Shown here: piece by piece, positions 38,342-52,068 of the stretch
How positions within the stretch are numbered: position 1 is the first letter of the stretch
Layout of the letters: each line of letters begins with the position of its first letter
Translations under genes and position numbers: made by a program
Source of the DNA: Auanema rhodensis
Lineage: Eukaryota > Nematoda > Chromadorea > Rhabditida > Rhabditidae
Assembly: GCA_964057225.1 (NCBI GenBank)
Contig: OZ059899.1
Span: 20,282,501 to 20,346,500 of the forward strand
Reading direction: 5' to 3'
DNA length: 64,000 nt
The notes under the pieces: generated by a model
The model's database searches: none
Seen by the model: the letters and a program-made list of their open reading frames with translations, nothing else
What the model was told of the DNA's origin: nothing

Positions 38342-41300
38342 ATTGGTGCATGGTAACCATGACTTTGAAATTTACGTGAACTTTAATTTATGCTAATTAA
38401 ATGTACACGTGGTGTGCACTCGGTATGTAACTCGCTTCACGTGAAAGATAAAGAGATGCGGTTAACAAAATTAGATTTCCTATGTCCATATTAGTCTAAA
38501 AACAAATTTTTATTGATATTGGTTCATGGTAACCATGACTTTGAAATTTACGTGAACTTTAATTTATGCTAATTAAATGTACACGTGGTGTGCACTCGGT
38601 ATGTAACTCGCTTCACGTGAAAGATAAAAAGATGCGGTTTTCAAAATTTGATTCCTCATGTCCATATTAGTCTAAAAACAAATTTTTATTGATATTGGTG
38701 CATGGTAACCATGACTTTAAAATTTACGTGAACTTTAATTTATGCTAATTAAATGTACACGTGATGTGCACTTGGTATGTAACTCGCTTCACGTGAAAGA
38801 TAAAGAGATGCAGTTCTCAAAATTAGATTCCCCATGTCCATATTAGTCTAGAAACAAATTTTTATTGATATTGGTGCATGGTAACCATGACTTTGAAATT
38901 TACGTGAACTTTAATTTATGCTAATTAAATGTACACGTGATGTGCACTTGGTATGTAACTTGCTTCACGTGAAAGATAAAGAGATGCGGTTTTCAAAATT
39001 AGATTCCCCATGTCCATATTAGTCTTAAAACAAATTTTCATTGATATTGGTGCATGGTAACCATGACTTTGAAATTTACGTGAACTTTAATTTATGCTAA
39101 TTAAATGTACACGTGATGTGCACTTGGTATGTAACTCGCTTCACGTGAAAGATAAAGAGATGCAGTTCTCAAAATTGGATTCCCCATGTCCATATTAGTC
39201 TAAAAACAAATTTTTATTGATATTGGTGCATGGTAACCATGACTTTGAAATTTACGTGAACTTTAATTTATGCTAATTAAATGTACACGTGGTGTGCACT
39301 CGGTATGTAACTCGCTTCACGTGAAAGATAAAGAGATGCGGTTTTTAAAATTAGATTCCCCATGTCCATATTAGTCTAAAAACAAATTTTTATTGATATT
39401 GGTGCATGGTAACCATGACTTTGAAATTTACGTGAACTTTAATTTATGCTAATTAAATGTACACGTGATGTGCACTTGGTATGTAACTCGCTTCACGTGA
39501 AAGATAAGGAGATGCGGTTTTCAAAAATAGATTCCCCATGTCCATATTAGTCTAAAAACAAATTTTTATGGATATTGGTGCATGGTAACCATGACTTTGA
39601 AATTTACGTGAACTTTAATTTATGCTAATTAAATGTACACGTGGTGTGCACTCGGTATGTAACTCGCTTCACGTAAAAGATAAAGAGATGAGGTTTTCCA
39701 AATTAGATTCCCCATGTCCATATTAGTCTAAAAACAAATTTTTATCGATATTGGTGCATGGTAACCATGACTTTGAAATTTACGTGAACTTTATTTTATG
39801 CTAATTAAACGTACACGTGATGTGCACTTGGTATGTAACTTGCTTCACGTGAAAGATAAAGAGATGCGGTTTTCAAAATTAGATTTCCCATGTCCATATT
39901 AGTCTAAAAACAGTTTTTTACTGATATTGGTGCATGGTAACCATGACTTTGAAATTTACGTGAACTTTAATTTATGCTAATTAAATGTACACGTGGTGTG
40001 CACTCGGTATGTAACTCGCTTCACGTGAAAGATAAAGAGATGCGGTTTTTAAAATTAGATTCCCCATGTCCATATTAGTCTAAAAACAAATTTTTATTGA
40101 TATTGGTGCATGGTAACCATGACTTTGAAATTTACGTGAACTTTAATTTATGCTAATTAAATGTACACGTGATGTGCACTTGGTATGTAACTCGCTTCAC
40201 GTGAAAGATAAGGAGATGCGGTTTTCAAAAATAGATTCCCTATGTCCATATTAGTCTAAAAACAAATTTTTATGGATATTGGTGCATGGTAACCATGACT
40301 TTGAAATTTACGTGAACTTTAATTTATGCTAATTAAATGTACACGTGGTGTGCACTCGGTATGTAACTCGCTTCACGTAAAAGATAAAGAGATGAGGTTT
40401 TCCAAATTAGATTCCCCATGTCCATATTAGTCTAAAAACAAATTTTTATCGATATTGGTGCATGGTAACCATGACTTTGAAATTTACGTGAACTTTATTT
40501 TATGCTACATTAATGTACACGTGGTGTGCACTCGGTATGTATCTCGCTTCACGTGAAAGATGAAGAGATGCGGTTTCCAAAATTAGATTCCCCATGTCCA
40601 TATTAGTCTAAAAACAGTTTTTTACTGATATTGGTGCATGGTAACCATGATTTTGAAATTTACGTGAACTTTAATTTATGCTAATTAAATGTACACGTGA
40701 TGTGCACTTGGTATGTAACTCGCTTCACGTGAAAAATAAAGAGATGCAGTTCTCAAAATTAGATTCCCCATGTCCATATTAGTCTAAAAACGAATTTTTA
40801 TTGATATTGGTGCATGGTAACCATGACTTTGAAATTTACGTGAACTTTAATTTATGCTAATTAAATGTACACGTGATGTGCACTTGGTATGTAACTTGCT
40901 TCACGTGAAAGATAAAGAGATGCGGTTTTCAAAATTAGATTCCCCATGTCCATATTAGTCTTAAAACAAATTTTTATTGATATTGGTGCATGGTAACCAT
41001 GACTTTGAAATTTACGTGAACTTTAATTTATGCTAATTAAATGTACACGTGATGTGCACTTGGTATGTAACTTGCTTCACGTGAAAGATAAAGAGATGCG
41101 GTTTTCAAAATTAGATTCCCCATGTCCATATTAGTCTTAAAACAAATTTTTATTGATATTGGTGCATGGTAACCATGACTTTGAAATTTACGTGAACTTT
41201 AATTTATGCTAATTAAATGTACACGTGGTGTGCACCCGGTATGTAACTCGCTTCACGTGAAAGATAAAGAGATGAGGTTTTCCCAATTAGATTCCCCATG

Positions 41301-43960
41301 TCCATATTAGTCTAAAAACAAATTTTTATCGATATTGGTGCATGGTAACCATGACTTTGAAATTTACGTGAACTTTATTTTATGCTACATAAATGTACAC
41401 GTGGTGTGCACTCGGTATGTATCTCGCTTCACGTGAAAGAAAAAGAGATGCGGTTTCCAAAATTAGATTCCCCATGTCCATATTAGTCTAAAAACAGTTT
41501 TTTACTGATATTGGTGCATGGTAACCATGACTTTGAAATTTACGTGAACTTTAATTTATGCTAATTAAATGTACACGTGATGTGCACTTGGTATGTAACT
41601 TGCTTCACGTGAAAGATAAAGAGATGCGGTTTTCAAAATTAGATTTCCCATGTCCATATTAGTCTAAAAACAAATTTTTATTGATATATGTGCATGGTAA
41701 CCATGACTTTGAAATTTACGTGAACTTTAATTTATGCTAATTAAATGTACACGTGGTGTGCACTCGGTATGTAACTCGCTTCACGTGAAAGATAAAGAGA
41801 TGCGGTTTTTAAAATTAGATTCCCCATGTCCATATTAGTCTGAAAACAATTTTTTACTGATATTGGTGCATGGTAACCATGACTTTGAAATTTACGTGAA
41901 CTTTAATTTATGCTAATTAAATGTACACGTGGTGTGCACTCGGTATGTAACTCGCTTCACGTGAAAGATAAAGAGATGCGGTTTTTAAAATTAGACTCCC
42001 CATGTCCATATTAGTCTAAAAACAAATTTTTATTGATATTGGTGCATGGTAACCATGACTTTGAAATTTACGTGAACTTTAATTTATGCTAATTAAATGT
42101 ACACGTGGTGTGCACTCGGTATGTAACTCGCTTCACGTGAAAGATAAAGAGATGCGGTTTTTAAAATTAGATTCCCCATGTCCATATTAGTCTGAAAACA
42201 ATTTTTTACTGATATTGGTGCATGGTAACCATGACTTTGAAATTTACGTGAACTTTAATTTATGCTAATTAAATGTACAAGTGATGTGCACTTGGTATGT
42301 AACTCGCTTCACGTGAAAGATAAGGAGATGCGGTTTTCACAATTAGATTCCCCATGTCCATATTAGTCTAAAAACAAATTTTTATTGATATTGGTGCATG
42401 GTAACCATGACTTTGAAATCTACGTGAACTTTAATTTATGCTAATTAAATGTACACGTGGTGTGCACTCGGTATGTAACTCGCTTCACGTGAAAGATAAA
42501 GAGATGCGGTTAACAAAATTAGATTTCCTATGTCCATATTAGTCTAAAAACAAATTTTTATTGATATTGGTTCATGGTAACCATGACTTTGAAATATACG
42601 TGAACTTTAATTTATGCTAATTAAATGTACAAGTGATGTGCACTTGGTATGTAACTCGCTTCACGTGAAAGATAAGGAGATGCGGTTTTCACAATTAGAT
42701 TCCCCATGTCCATATTAGTCTAAAAACAAATTTTTATTGATATTGGTGCATGGTAACCATGACTTTGAAATTTACGTGAACTTCAATTTATGCTAATTAA
42801 ATGTACACGCGGTGTGCACTTGGTATGTAACTCGCTTCACGTGAAAGATAAAGAGATGCGGTTTTAAAAATTAGATTCCCCATGTCCATATTAGTCTAAA
42901 AACAGTTTTTTACTGATATTGGTGCATGGTAACCATGATTTTGAAATTTACGTGAACTTTAATTTATGCTAATTAAATGTACACGTGGTGTGCACTCGGT
43001 ATGTAACTCGCTTCACGTGAAAGATAAAGAGATGCGGTTAACAAAATTAGATTTCCTATGTCCATATTAGTCTAAAAACAAATTTTTATTGATATTGGTT
43101 CATGGTAACCATGACTTTGAAATTTACGTGAACTTTAATTTATGCTAATTAAATGTACACGTGGTGTGCACTCGGTATGTAACTCGCTTCACGTGAAAGA
43201 TAAAAAGATGCGGTTTTCAAAATTTGATTCCTCATGTCCATATTAGTCTAAAAACAAATTTTTATTGATATTGGTGCATGGTAACCATGACTTTGAAATT
43301 TACGTGAACTTTAATTTATGCTAATTAAATGTACACGTGATGTGCACTTGGTATGTAACTCGCTTCACGTGAAAGATAAAGAGATGCAGTTCTCAAAATT
43401 AGATTCCCCATGTCCATATTAGTCTAGAAACAAATTTTTATTGATATTGGTGCATGGTAACCATGACTTTGAAATTTACGTGAACTTTAATTTATGCTAA
43501 TTAAATGTACACGTGATGTGCACTTGGTATGTAACTTGCTTCACGTGAAAGATAAAGAGATGCGGTTTTCAAAATTAGATTCCCCATGTCCATATTAGTC
43601 TTAAAACAAATTTTTATTGATATTGGTGCATGGTAACCATGACTTTGAAATTTACGTGAACTTTAATTTATGCTAATTAAATGTACACGTGGTGTGCACC
43701 CGGTATGTAACTCGCTTCACGTGAAAGATAAAGAGATGAGGTTTTCCCAATTAGATTCCCCATGTCCATATTAGTCTAAAAACAAATTTTTATCGATATT
43801 GGTGCATGGTAACCATGACTTTGAAATTTACGTGAACTTTATTTTATGCTACATAAATGTACACGTGGTGTTCACTCGGTATGTATCTCGCTTCACGTGA
43901 AAGAAAAAGAGATGCGGTTTCCAAAATTAGATTCCCCATGTCCATATTAGTCTAAAAACA
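38342..43960. repeat. Second superblock family, copy I
   Basis: This segment is colinear with 58053-64000. From 38342 to about 39390 the offset is 19,711 bp, from 39750 to about 41660 it is 19,359 bp, and at 43446-43937 it is 20,063 bp. Rare shared marks include GACTTTAAAATT (near 38715), GCTACATTAATG (40506 and 59865), CGTGAAAAATAAAG (near 40734), CACCCGG (41235 and 60594) and GTGTTCACTCGG (43871 and 63934). Offsets change by whole monomers, as expected from unequal exchange after the block was copied. Confidence 0.75.
40630..41685. repeat. Hexamer E-K-K-N''-O-K', second dispersed copy
   Basis: This repeats 37286-38341 unit for unit at +3,344 bp. Differences include TCTAAAAAC for TCTTAAAAC at the end of the last unit, followed by an altered GATATATGTGC at 41685. 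The preceding unit carries the GCTACATTAATG variant, absent upstream of the first copy. Confidence 0.7.
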
Positions 43961-43973
43961 GTTTTTTACTGAT

Positions 43974-45733
43974 ATTGGTGCATGGTAACCATGACTTTGA
44001 AATTTACGTGAACTTTAATTTATGCTAATTAAATGTACACGTGGTGTGCACTCAGTATGTAACTCGCTTCACGTGAAAGATAAAGAGATGCGGTTTTTAA
44101 AATTAGATTCCCCATGTCCATATTAGTCTGAAAACAATTTTTCACTGATATTGGTGCATGGTAACCATGACTTTGAAATTTACGTGAACTTTAATTTATG
44201 CTAATTAAATGTACACGTGGTGTGCACTCGGTATATAACTCGCTTCACGTGAAAGATAAAGAGATGCGGTTTTTAAAATTAGATTCCCCATGTCCATATT
44301 AGTCTGAAAACAATTTTTTACTGATATTGGTGCATGGTAACCATGACTTTGAAATTTACGTGAACTTTAATTTATGCTAATTAAATGTACACGTGGTGTG
44401 CACTCGGTATATAACTCGCTTCACGTGAAAGATAAAGAGATGCGGTTTTTAAAATTAGATTCCCCATGTCCATATTAGTCTGAAAACAATTTTTTACTGA
44501 TATTGGTGCATGGTAACCATGACTTTGAAATTTACGTGAACTTTAATTTATGCTAATTAAATGTACAAGTGATGTGCACTTGGTATGTAACTCGCTTCAC
44601 GTGAAAGATAAGGAGATGCGGTTTTCACAATTAGATTCCCCATGTCTATATTAGTCTAAAAACAAATTTTCATTGATATTGGTGCATGGTAACCATGACT
44701 TTGAAATCTACGTGAACTTTAATTTATGCTAATTAAATGTACACGTGATGTGCACTTGGTATGTAACTCGCTTCACGTGAAAGATAAAGAGATGCGGTTT
44801 TCAAAATTAGATTCCCCATGTCCATATTAGTCTAAAAACAAATTTTTATTGATATTGGTGCATGGTAACCATGACTTTGAAATTTACGTGAACTTTAATT
44901 TATGCTAATTAAATGTACACGTGGTGTGCACTCCGTATGTAACTCGCTTCACGTGAAAGATAAAGAGATGCGGTTTTTAAAATTAGATTCCCCATGTCCA
45001 TATTAGTCTGAAAACAATTTTTCACTGATATTGGTGCATGGTAACCATGACTTTGAAATTTACGTGAACTTTAATTTATGCTAATTAAATGTACAAGTGA
45101 TGTGCACTTGGTATGTAACTCGCTTTACGTGAAAGATAAGGAGATGCGGTTTTCACAATTAGATTCCCCATGTCCATATTAGTCTAAAAACAAATTTTTA
45201 TTGATATTGGTGCATGGTAACCATGACTTTGAAATTTACGTGAACTTCAATTTATGCTAATTAAATGTACACGCGGTGTGCACTTGGTATGTAACTCGCT
45301 TCACGTGAAAGATAAAGAGATGCGGTTTTAAAAATTAGATTCCCCATGTCCATATTAGTCTAAAAACAGTTTTTTACTGATATTGGTGCATGGTAACCAT
45401 GATTTTGAAATTTACGTGAACTTTAATTTATGCTAATTAAATGTACACGTGGTGTGCACTCGGTATGTAACTCGCTTCACGTGAAAGATAAAGAGATGCG
45501 GTTAACAAAATTAGATTTCCTATGTCCATATTAGTCTAAAAACAAATTTTTATTTATATTGGTTCATGGTAACCATGACTTTGAAATTTACGTGAACTTT
45601 AATTTATGCTAATTAAATGTACACGTGGTGTGCACTCCGTATGTAACTCGCTTCACGTGAAAGATAAGGAGATGCGGTTTTCACAATTAGATTCCCCATG
45701 TCCATATTAGTCTAAAAACAAATTTTTATTGAT
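43974..45733. repeat. H/R run and A-B-C-D module
   Basis: A unit with CTCAGTATG (43974) is followed by two adjacent R units (44150 and 44326), each with GTATATAACTCGC and an H-type TCTGAAAAC tail. This is a one-monomer local duplication. A(44502), a unit with GAAATCTACG (44678), a unit with CTCCG, then A B C follow. The unit at 45558 is a D/A hybrid (GGTTCATGG, CTCCG, AAGGAG, TTTTCACAATT) that recurs near 51190. Confidence 0.65.
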
Positions 45734-47845
45734 ATTGGTGCATGGTAACCATGACTTTGAAATTTACGTGAACTTCAATTTATGCTAATTAAATGTACAC
45801 GCGGTGTGCACTTGGTATGTAACTCGCTTCACGTGAAAGATAAAGAGATGCGGTTTTAAAAATTAGATTCCCCATGTCCATATTAGTCTAAAAACAGTTT
45901 TTTACTGATATTGGTGCATGGTAACCATGATTTTGAAATTTACGTGAACTTTAATTTATGCTAATTAAATGTACACGTGGTGTGCACTCGGTATGTAACT
46001 CGCTTCACGTGAAAGATAAAGAGATGCGGTTAACAAAATTAGATTTCCTATGTCCATATTAGTCTAAAAACAAATTTTTATTGATATTGGTTCATGGTAA
46101 CCATGACTTTGAAATTTACGTGAACTTTAATTTATGCTAATTAAATGTACACGTGGTGTGCACTCGGTATGTAACTCGCTTCACGTGAAAGATAAAAAGA
46201 TGCGGTTTTCAAAATTTGATTCCTCATGTCCATATTAGTCTAAAAACAAATTTTTATTGATATTGGTGCATGGTAACCATGACTTTGAAATTTACGTGAA
46301 CTTTAATTTATGCTAATTAAATGTACACGTGATGTGCACTTGGTATGTAACTCGCTTCACGTGAAAGATAAAGAGATGCAGTTCTCAAAATTAGATTCCC
46401 CATGTCCATATTAGTCTAGAAACAAATTTTTATTGATATTGGTGCATGGTAACCATGACTTTAAAATTTACGTGAACTTTAATTTATGCTAATCAAATGT
46501 ACACGTGATGTGCACTTGGTATGTAACTCGCTTCACGTGAAAGATAAAGAGATGCAGTTCTCAAAATTAGATTCCCCATGTCCATATTAGTCTAGAAACA
46601 AATTTTTATTGATATTGGTGCATGGTAACCATGACTTTAAAATTTACGTGAACTTTAATTTATGCTAATCAAATGTACACGTGATGTGCACTTGGTATGT
46701 AACTCGCTTCACGTGAAAGATAAAGAGATGCGGTTAACAAAATTAGATTTCCTATGTCCATATTAGTCTAAAAACAAATTTTTATTTATATTGGTTCATG
46801 GTAACCATGACTTTGAAATTTACGTGAACTTTAATTTATGCTAATTAAATGTACACGTGGTGTGCACTTGGTATGTAACTCGCTTCACGTGAAAGATAAA
46901 GAGATGCGGTTTTAAAAATTAGATTCCCCATGTCCATATTAGTCTAAAAACAGTTTTTTACTGATATTGGTGCATGGTAACCATGATTTTGAAATTTACG
47001 TGAACTTTAATTTATGCTAATTAAATGTACACGTGGTGTGCACTCGGTATGTAACTCGCTTCACGTGAAAGATAAAGAGATGCGGTTAACAAAATTAGAT
47101 TTCCTATGTCCATATTAGTCTAAAAACAAATTTTTATTGATATTGGTTCATGGTAACCATGACTTTGAAATTTACGTGAACTTTAATTTATGCTAATTAA
47201 ATGTACACGTGGTGTGCACTCGGTATGTAACTCGCTTCACGTGAAAGATAAAAAGATGCGGTTTTCAAAATTTGATTCCTCATGTCCATATTAGTCTAAA
47301 AACAAATTTTTATTGATATTGGTGCATGGTAACCATGACTTTGAAATTTACGTGAACTTTAATTTATGCTAATTAAATGTACACGTGATGTGCACTTGGT
47401 ATGTAACTCGCTTCACGTGAAAGATAAAGAGATGCAGTTCTCAAAATTAGATTCCCCATGTCCATATTAGTCTAGAAACAAATTTTTATTGATATTGGTG
47501 CATGGTAACCATGACTTTAAAATTTACGTGAACTTTAATTTATGCTAATCAAATGTACACGTGATGTGCACTTGGTATGTAACTCGCTTCACGTGAAAGA
47601 TAAAGAGATGCAGTTCTCAAAATTAGATTCCCCATGTCCATATTAGTCTAGAAACAAATTTTTATTGATATTGGTGCATGGTAACCATGACTTTAAAATT
47701 TACGTGAACTTTAATTTATGCTAATCAAATGTACACGTGATGTGCACTTGGTATGTAACTCGCTCCACGTGAAAGATAAAGAGATGCAGTTCTCAAAATT
47801 AGATTCCCCATGTCCATATTAGTCTAAAAACAGTTTTTTACTGAT
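45734..47845. repeat. Hexamer duplication containing C-D-E-Q-Q (period 1,056 bp)
   Basis: C, D, E, Q, Q at 45910-46789 recur at 46966-47845. The Q mark AATCAAATG is at 46491 and 47547, exactly 6 x 176 bp apart. The first copy is preceded by B(45734). The second is preceded by a D/B hybrid (46790), entered from a Q/C hybrid whose tail reads TTTATTTATATTGG. Q units also share GACTTTAAAATT in place of GACTTTGAAATT. Confidence 0.75.
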
Positions 47846-50485
47846 ATTGGTGCATGGTAACCATGACTTTGAAATTTACGTGAACTTTAATTTATGCTAA
47901 TTAAATGTACACGTGGTGTGCACTCGGTATATAACTCGCTTCACGTGAAAGATAAAGAGATGCGGTTTTTAAAATTAGATTCCCCATGTCCATATTAGTC
48001 TGAAAACAATTTTTTACTGATATTGGTGCATGGTAACCATGACTTTGAAATTTACGTGAACTTTAATTTATGCTAATTAAATGTACAAGTGATGTGCACT
48101 TGGTATGTAACTCGCTTCACGTGAAAGATAAGGAGATGCGGTTTTGACAATTAGATTCCCCATGTCCATATTAGTCTGAAAACAATTTTTTACTGATATT
48201 GGTGCATGGTAACCATGACTTTAAAATTTACGTGAACTTTAATTTATGCTAATCAAATGTACACGTGATGTGCACTTGGTATGTAACTCGCTTCACGTGA
48301 AAGATAAAGAGATGCAGTTCTCAAAATTAGATTCCCCATGTCCATATTAGTCTAGAAACAAATTTTTATTGATATTGGTGCATGGTAACCATGACTTTAA
48401 AATTTACGTGAACTTTAATTTATGCTAATCAAATGTACACGTGATGTGCACTTGGTATGTAACTCGCTCCACGTGAAAGATAAAGAGATGCAGTTCTCAA
48501 AATTAGATTCCCCATGTCCATATTAGTCTAAAAACAGTTTTTTACTGATATTGGTGCATGGTAACCATGACTTTGAAATTTACGTGAACTTTAATTTATG
48601 CTAATTAAATGTACACGTGGTGTGCACTCGGTATATAACTCGCTTCACGTGAAAGATAAAGAGATGCGGTTTTTAAAATTAGATTCCCCATGTCCATATT
48701 AGTCTGAAAACAATTTTTTACTGATATTGGTGCATGGTAACCATGACTTTGAAATTTACGTGAACTTTAATTTATGCTAATTAAATGTACAAGTGATGTG
48801 CACTTGGTATGTAACTCGCTTCACGTGAAAGATAAGGAGATGCGGTTTTGACAATTAGATTCCCCATGTCTATATTAGTCTAAAAACAAATTTTCATTGA
48901 AATTGGTGCATGGTAACCATGACTTTGAAATCTACGTGAACTTTAATTTATGCTAATTAAATGTACACGTGATGTGCACTTGGTATGTAACTCGCTTCAC
49001 GTGAAAGATAAGGAGATGCGGTTTTCACAATTAGATTCCCCATGTCTATATTAGTCTAAAAACAATTTTTCACTGATATTGGTGCATGGTAACCATGACT
49101 TTAAAATTTACGTGAACTTTAATTTATGCTAATCAAATGTACACGTGATGTGCACTTGGTATGTAACTCGCTCCACGTGAAAGATAAAGAGATGCAGTTC
49201 TCAAAATTAGATTCCCCATGTCCATATTAGTCTAAAAACAGTTTTTTACTGATATTGGTGCATGGTAACCATGACTTTGAAATTTACGTGAACTTTAATT
49301 TATGCTAATTAAATGTACACGTGGTGTGCACTCGGTATATAACTCGCTTCACGTGAAAGATAAAGAGATGCGGTTTTTAAAATTAGATTCCCCATGTCCA
49401 TATTAGTCTGAAAACAATTTTTTACTGATATTGGTGCATGGTAACCATGACTTTGAAATTTACGTGAACTTTAATTTATGCTAATTAAATGTACAAGTGA
49501 TGTGCACTTGGTATGTAACTCGCTTCACGTGAAAGATAAGGAGATGCGGTTTTGACAATTAGATTCCCCATGTCCATATTAGTCTGAAAACAATTTTTTA
49601 CTGATATTGGTGCATGGTAACCATGACTTTAAAATTTACGTGAACTTTAATTTATGCTAATCAAATGTACACGTGATGTGCACTTGGTATGTAACTCGCT
49701 TCACGTGAAAGATAAAGAGATGCAGTTCTCAAAATTAGATTCCCCATGTCCATATTAGTCTAGAAACAAATTTTTATTGATATTGGTGCATGGTAACCAT
49801 GACTTTAAAATTTACGTGAACTTTAATTTATGCTAATCAAATGTACACGTGATGTGCACTTGGTATGTAACTCGCTCCACGTGAAAGATAAAGAGATGCA
49901 GTTCTCAAAATTAGATTCCCCATGTCCATATTAGTCTAAAAACAGTTTTTTACTGATATTGGTGCATGGTAACCATGACTTTGAAATTTACGTGAACTTT
50001 AATTTATGCTAATTAAATGTACACGTGGTGTGCACTCGGTATATAACTCGCTTCACGTGAAAGATAAAGAGATGCGGTTTTTAAAATTAGATTCCCCATG
50101 TCCATATTAGTCTGAAAACAATTTTTTACTGATATTGGTGCATGGTAACCATGACTTTGAAATTTACGTGAACTTTAATTTATGCTAATTAAATGTACAA
50201 GTGATGTGCACTTGGTATGTAACTCGCTTCACGTGAAAGATAAGGAGATGCGGTTTTGACAATTAGATTCCCCATGTCTATATTAGTCTAAAAACAAATT
50301 TTCATTGAAATTGGTGCATGGTAACCATGACTTTGAAATCTACGTGAACTTTAATTTATGCTAATTAAATGTACACGTGATGTGCACTTGGTATGTAACT
50401 CGCTTCACGTGAAAGATAAGGAGATGCGGTTTTCACAATTAGATTCCCCATGTCTATATTAGTCTAAAAACAATTTTTCACTGAT
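47670..50485. repeat. Two copies of a 1,408-bp octamer with a nested 704-bp period
   Basis: The R mark GTATATAACTCGC occurs at about 47928, 48632, 49336 and 50040, 704 bp apart each time. Alternate tetramers differ. The first of each pair continues A', Q (TCTGAAAAC junction). The second continues A', S, where S carries TTGAAATTGG, GAAATCTACG and TCTATATTAG. The true unit is therefore Q R A' Q Q R A' S, at 47670-49077 and again at 49078-50485. This is a clear HOR inside an HOR. Confidence 0.85.
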
Positions 50486-52068
50486 ATTGGTGCATGGTAA
50501 CCATGACTTTGAAATTTACGTGAACTTTAATTTATGCTAATTAAATGTACAAGTGATGTGCACTTGGTATGTAACTCGCTTCACGTGAAAGATAAAGAGA
50601 TGCGGTTTTTAAAATTAGATTCCCCATGTCCATATTAGTCTGAAAACAATTTTTCACTGATATTGGTGCATGGTAACCATGACTTTGAAATTTACGTGAA
50701 CTTTAATTTATGCTAATTAAATGTACAAGTGATGTGCACTTGGTATGTAACTCGCTTCACGTGAAAGATAAGGAGATGCGGTTTTCACAATTAGATTCCC
50801 CATGTCTATATTAGTCTAAAAACAAATTTTTATTGATATTGGTGCATGGTAACCATGACTTTGAAATTTACGTGAACTTCAATTTATGCTAATTAAATGT
50901 ACACGCGGTGTGCACTTGGTATGTAACTCGCTTCACGTGAAAGATAAAGAGATGCGGTTTTAAAAATTAGATTCCCCATGTCCATATTAGTCTAAAAACA
51001 GTTTTTTACTGATATTGGTGCATGGTAACCATGATTTTGAAATTTACGTGAACTTTAATTTATGCTAATTAAATGTACACGTGGTGTGCACTCGGTATGT
51101 AACTCGCTTCACGTGAAAGATAAAGAGATGCGGTTAACAAAATTAGATTTCCTATGTCCATATTAGTCTAAAAACAAATTTTTATTGATATTGGTTCATG
51201 GTAACCATGACTTTGAAATTTACGTGAACTTTAATTTATGCTAATTAAATGTACACGTGGTGTGCACTCCGTATGTAACTCGCTTCACGTGAAAGATAAG
51301 GAGATGCGGTTTTCACAATTAGATTCCCCATGTCCATATTAGTCTAAAAACAAATTTTTATTGATATTGGTGCATGGTAACCATGACTTTGAAATTTACG
51401 TGAACTTCAATTTATGCTAATTAAATGTACACGCGGTGTGCACTTGGTATGTAACTCGCTTCACGTGAAAGATAAAGAGATGCGGTTTTAAAAATTAGAT
51501 TCCCCATGTCCATATTAGTCTGAAAACAGTTTTTTACTGATATTGGTGCATGGTAACCATGATTTTGAAATTTACGTGAACTTTAATTTATGCTAATTAA
51601 ATGTACACGTGGTGTGCACTCGGTATGTAACTCGCTTCACGTGAAAGATAAAGAGATGCGGTTAACAAAATTAGATTTCCTATGTCCATATTAGTCTAAA
51701 AACAAATTTTTATTGATATTGGTGCATGGTAACCATGATTTTGAAATTTACGTGAACTTTAATTTATGCTAATTAAATGTACACATGGTGTGCACTCGGT
51801 ATGTAACTCGCTTCACGTGAAAGATAAAGAGATGCGGTTTTCAAAATTAGATTCCCCATGTCCATATTAGTCTAAAAACAAATTTTTATTGATATTGGTG
51901 CATGGTAACCATGACTTTGAAATTTACGTGAACTTTATTTTATGCTACATAAATGTACACGTGGTGTGCACTCGGTATGTATCTCGCTTCACGTGAAAGA
52001 TAAAGAGATGCGGTTTCCAAAATTAGATTCCCCATGTCCATATTAGTCTAAAAACAGTTTTTACTGAT
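50486..52068. repeat. A-B-C modules and transition to O/P units
   Basis: Two A-like units precede B and C, then the D/A hybrid (CTCCG, AAGGAG), then B and C again, a P unit (CACATGG) and an O-like unit with GCTACATAAATG. The last unit (51894-52068) is 175 bp long, because the tract after CAG has five T instead of six near 52058. This lies at the left edge of the 2,112-bp duplication. Confidence 0.65.
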
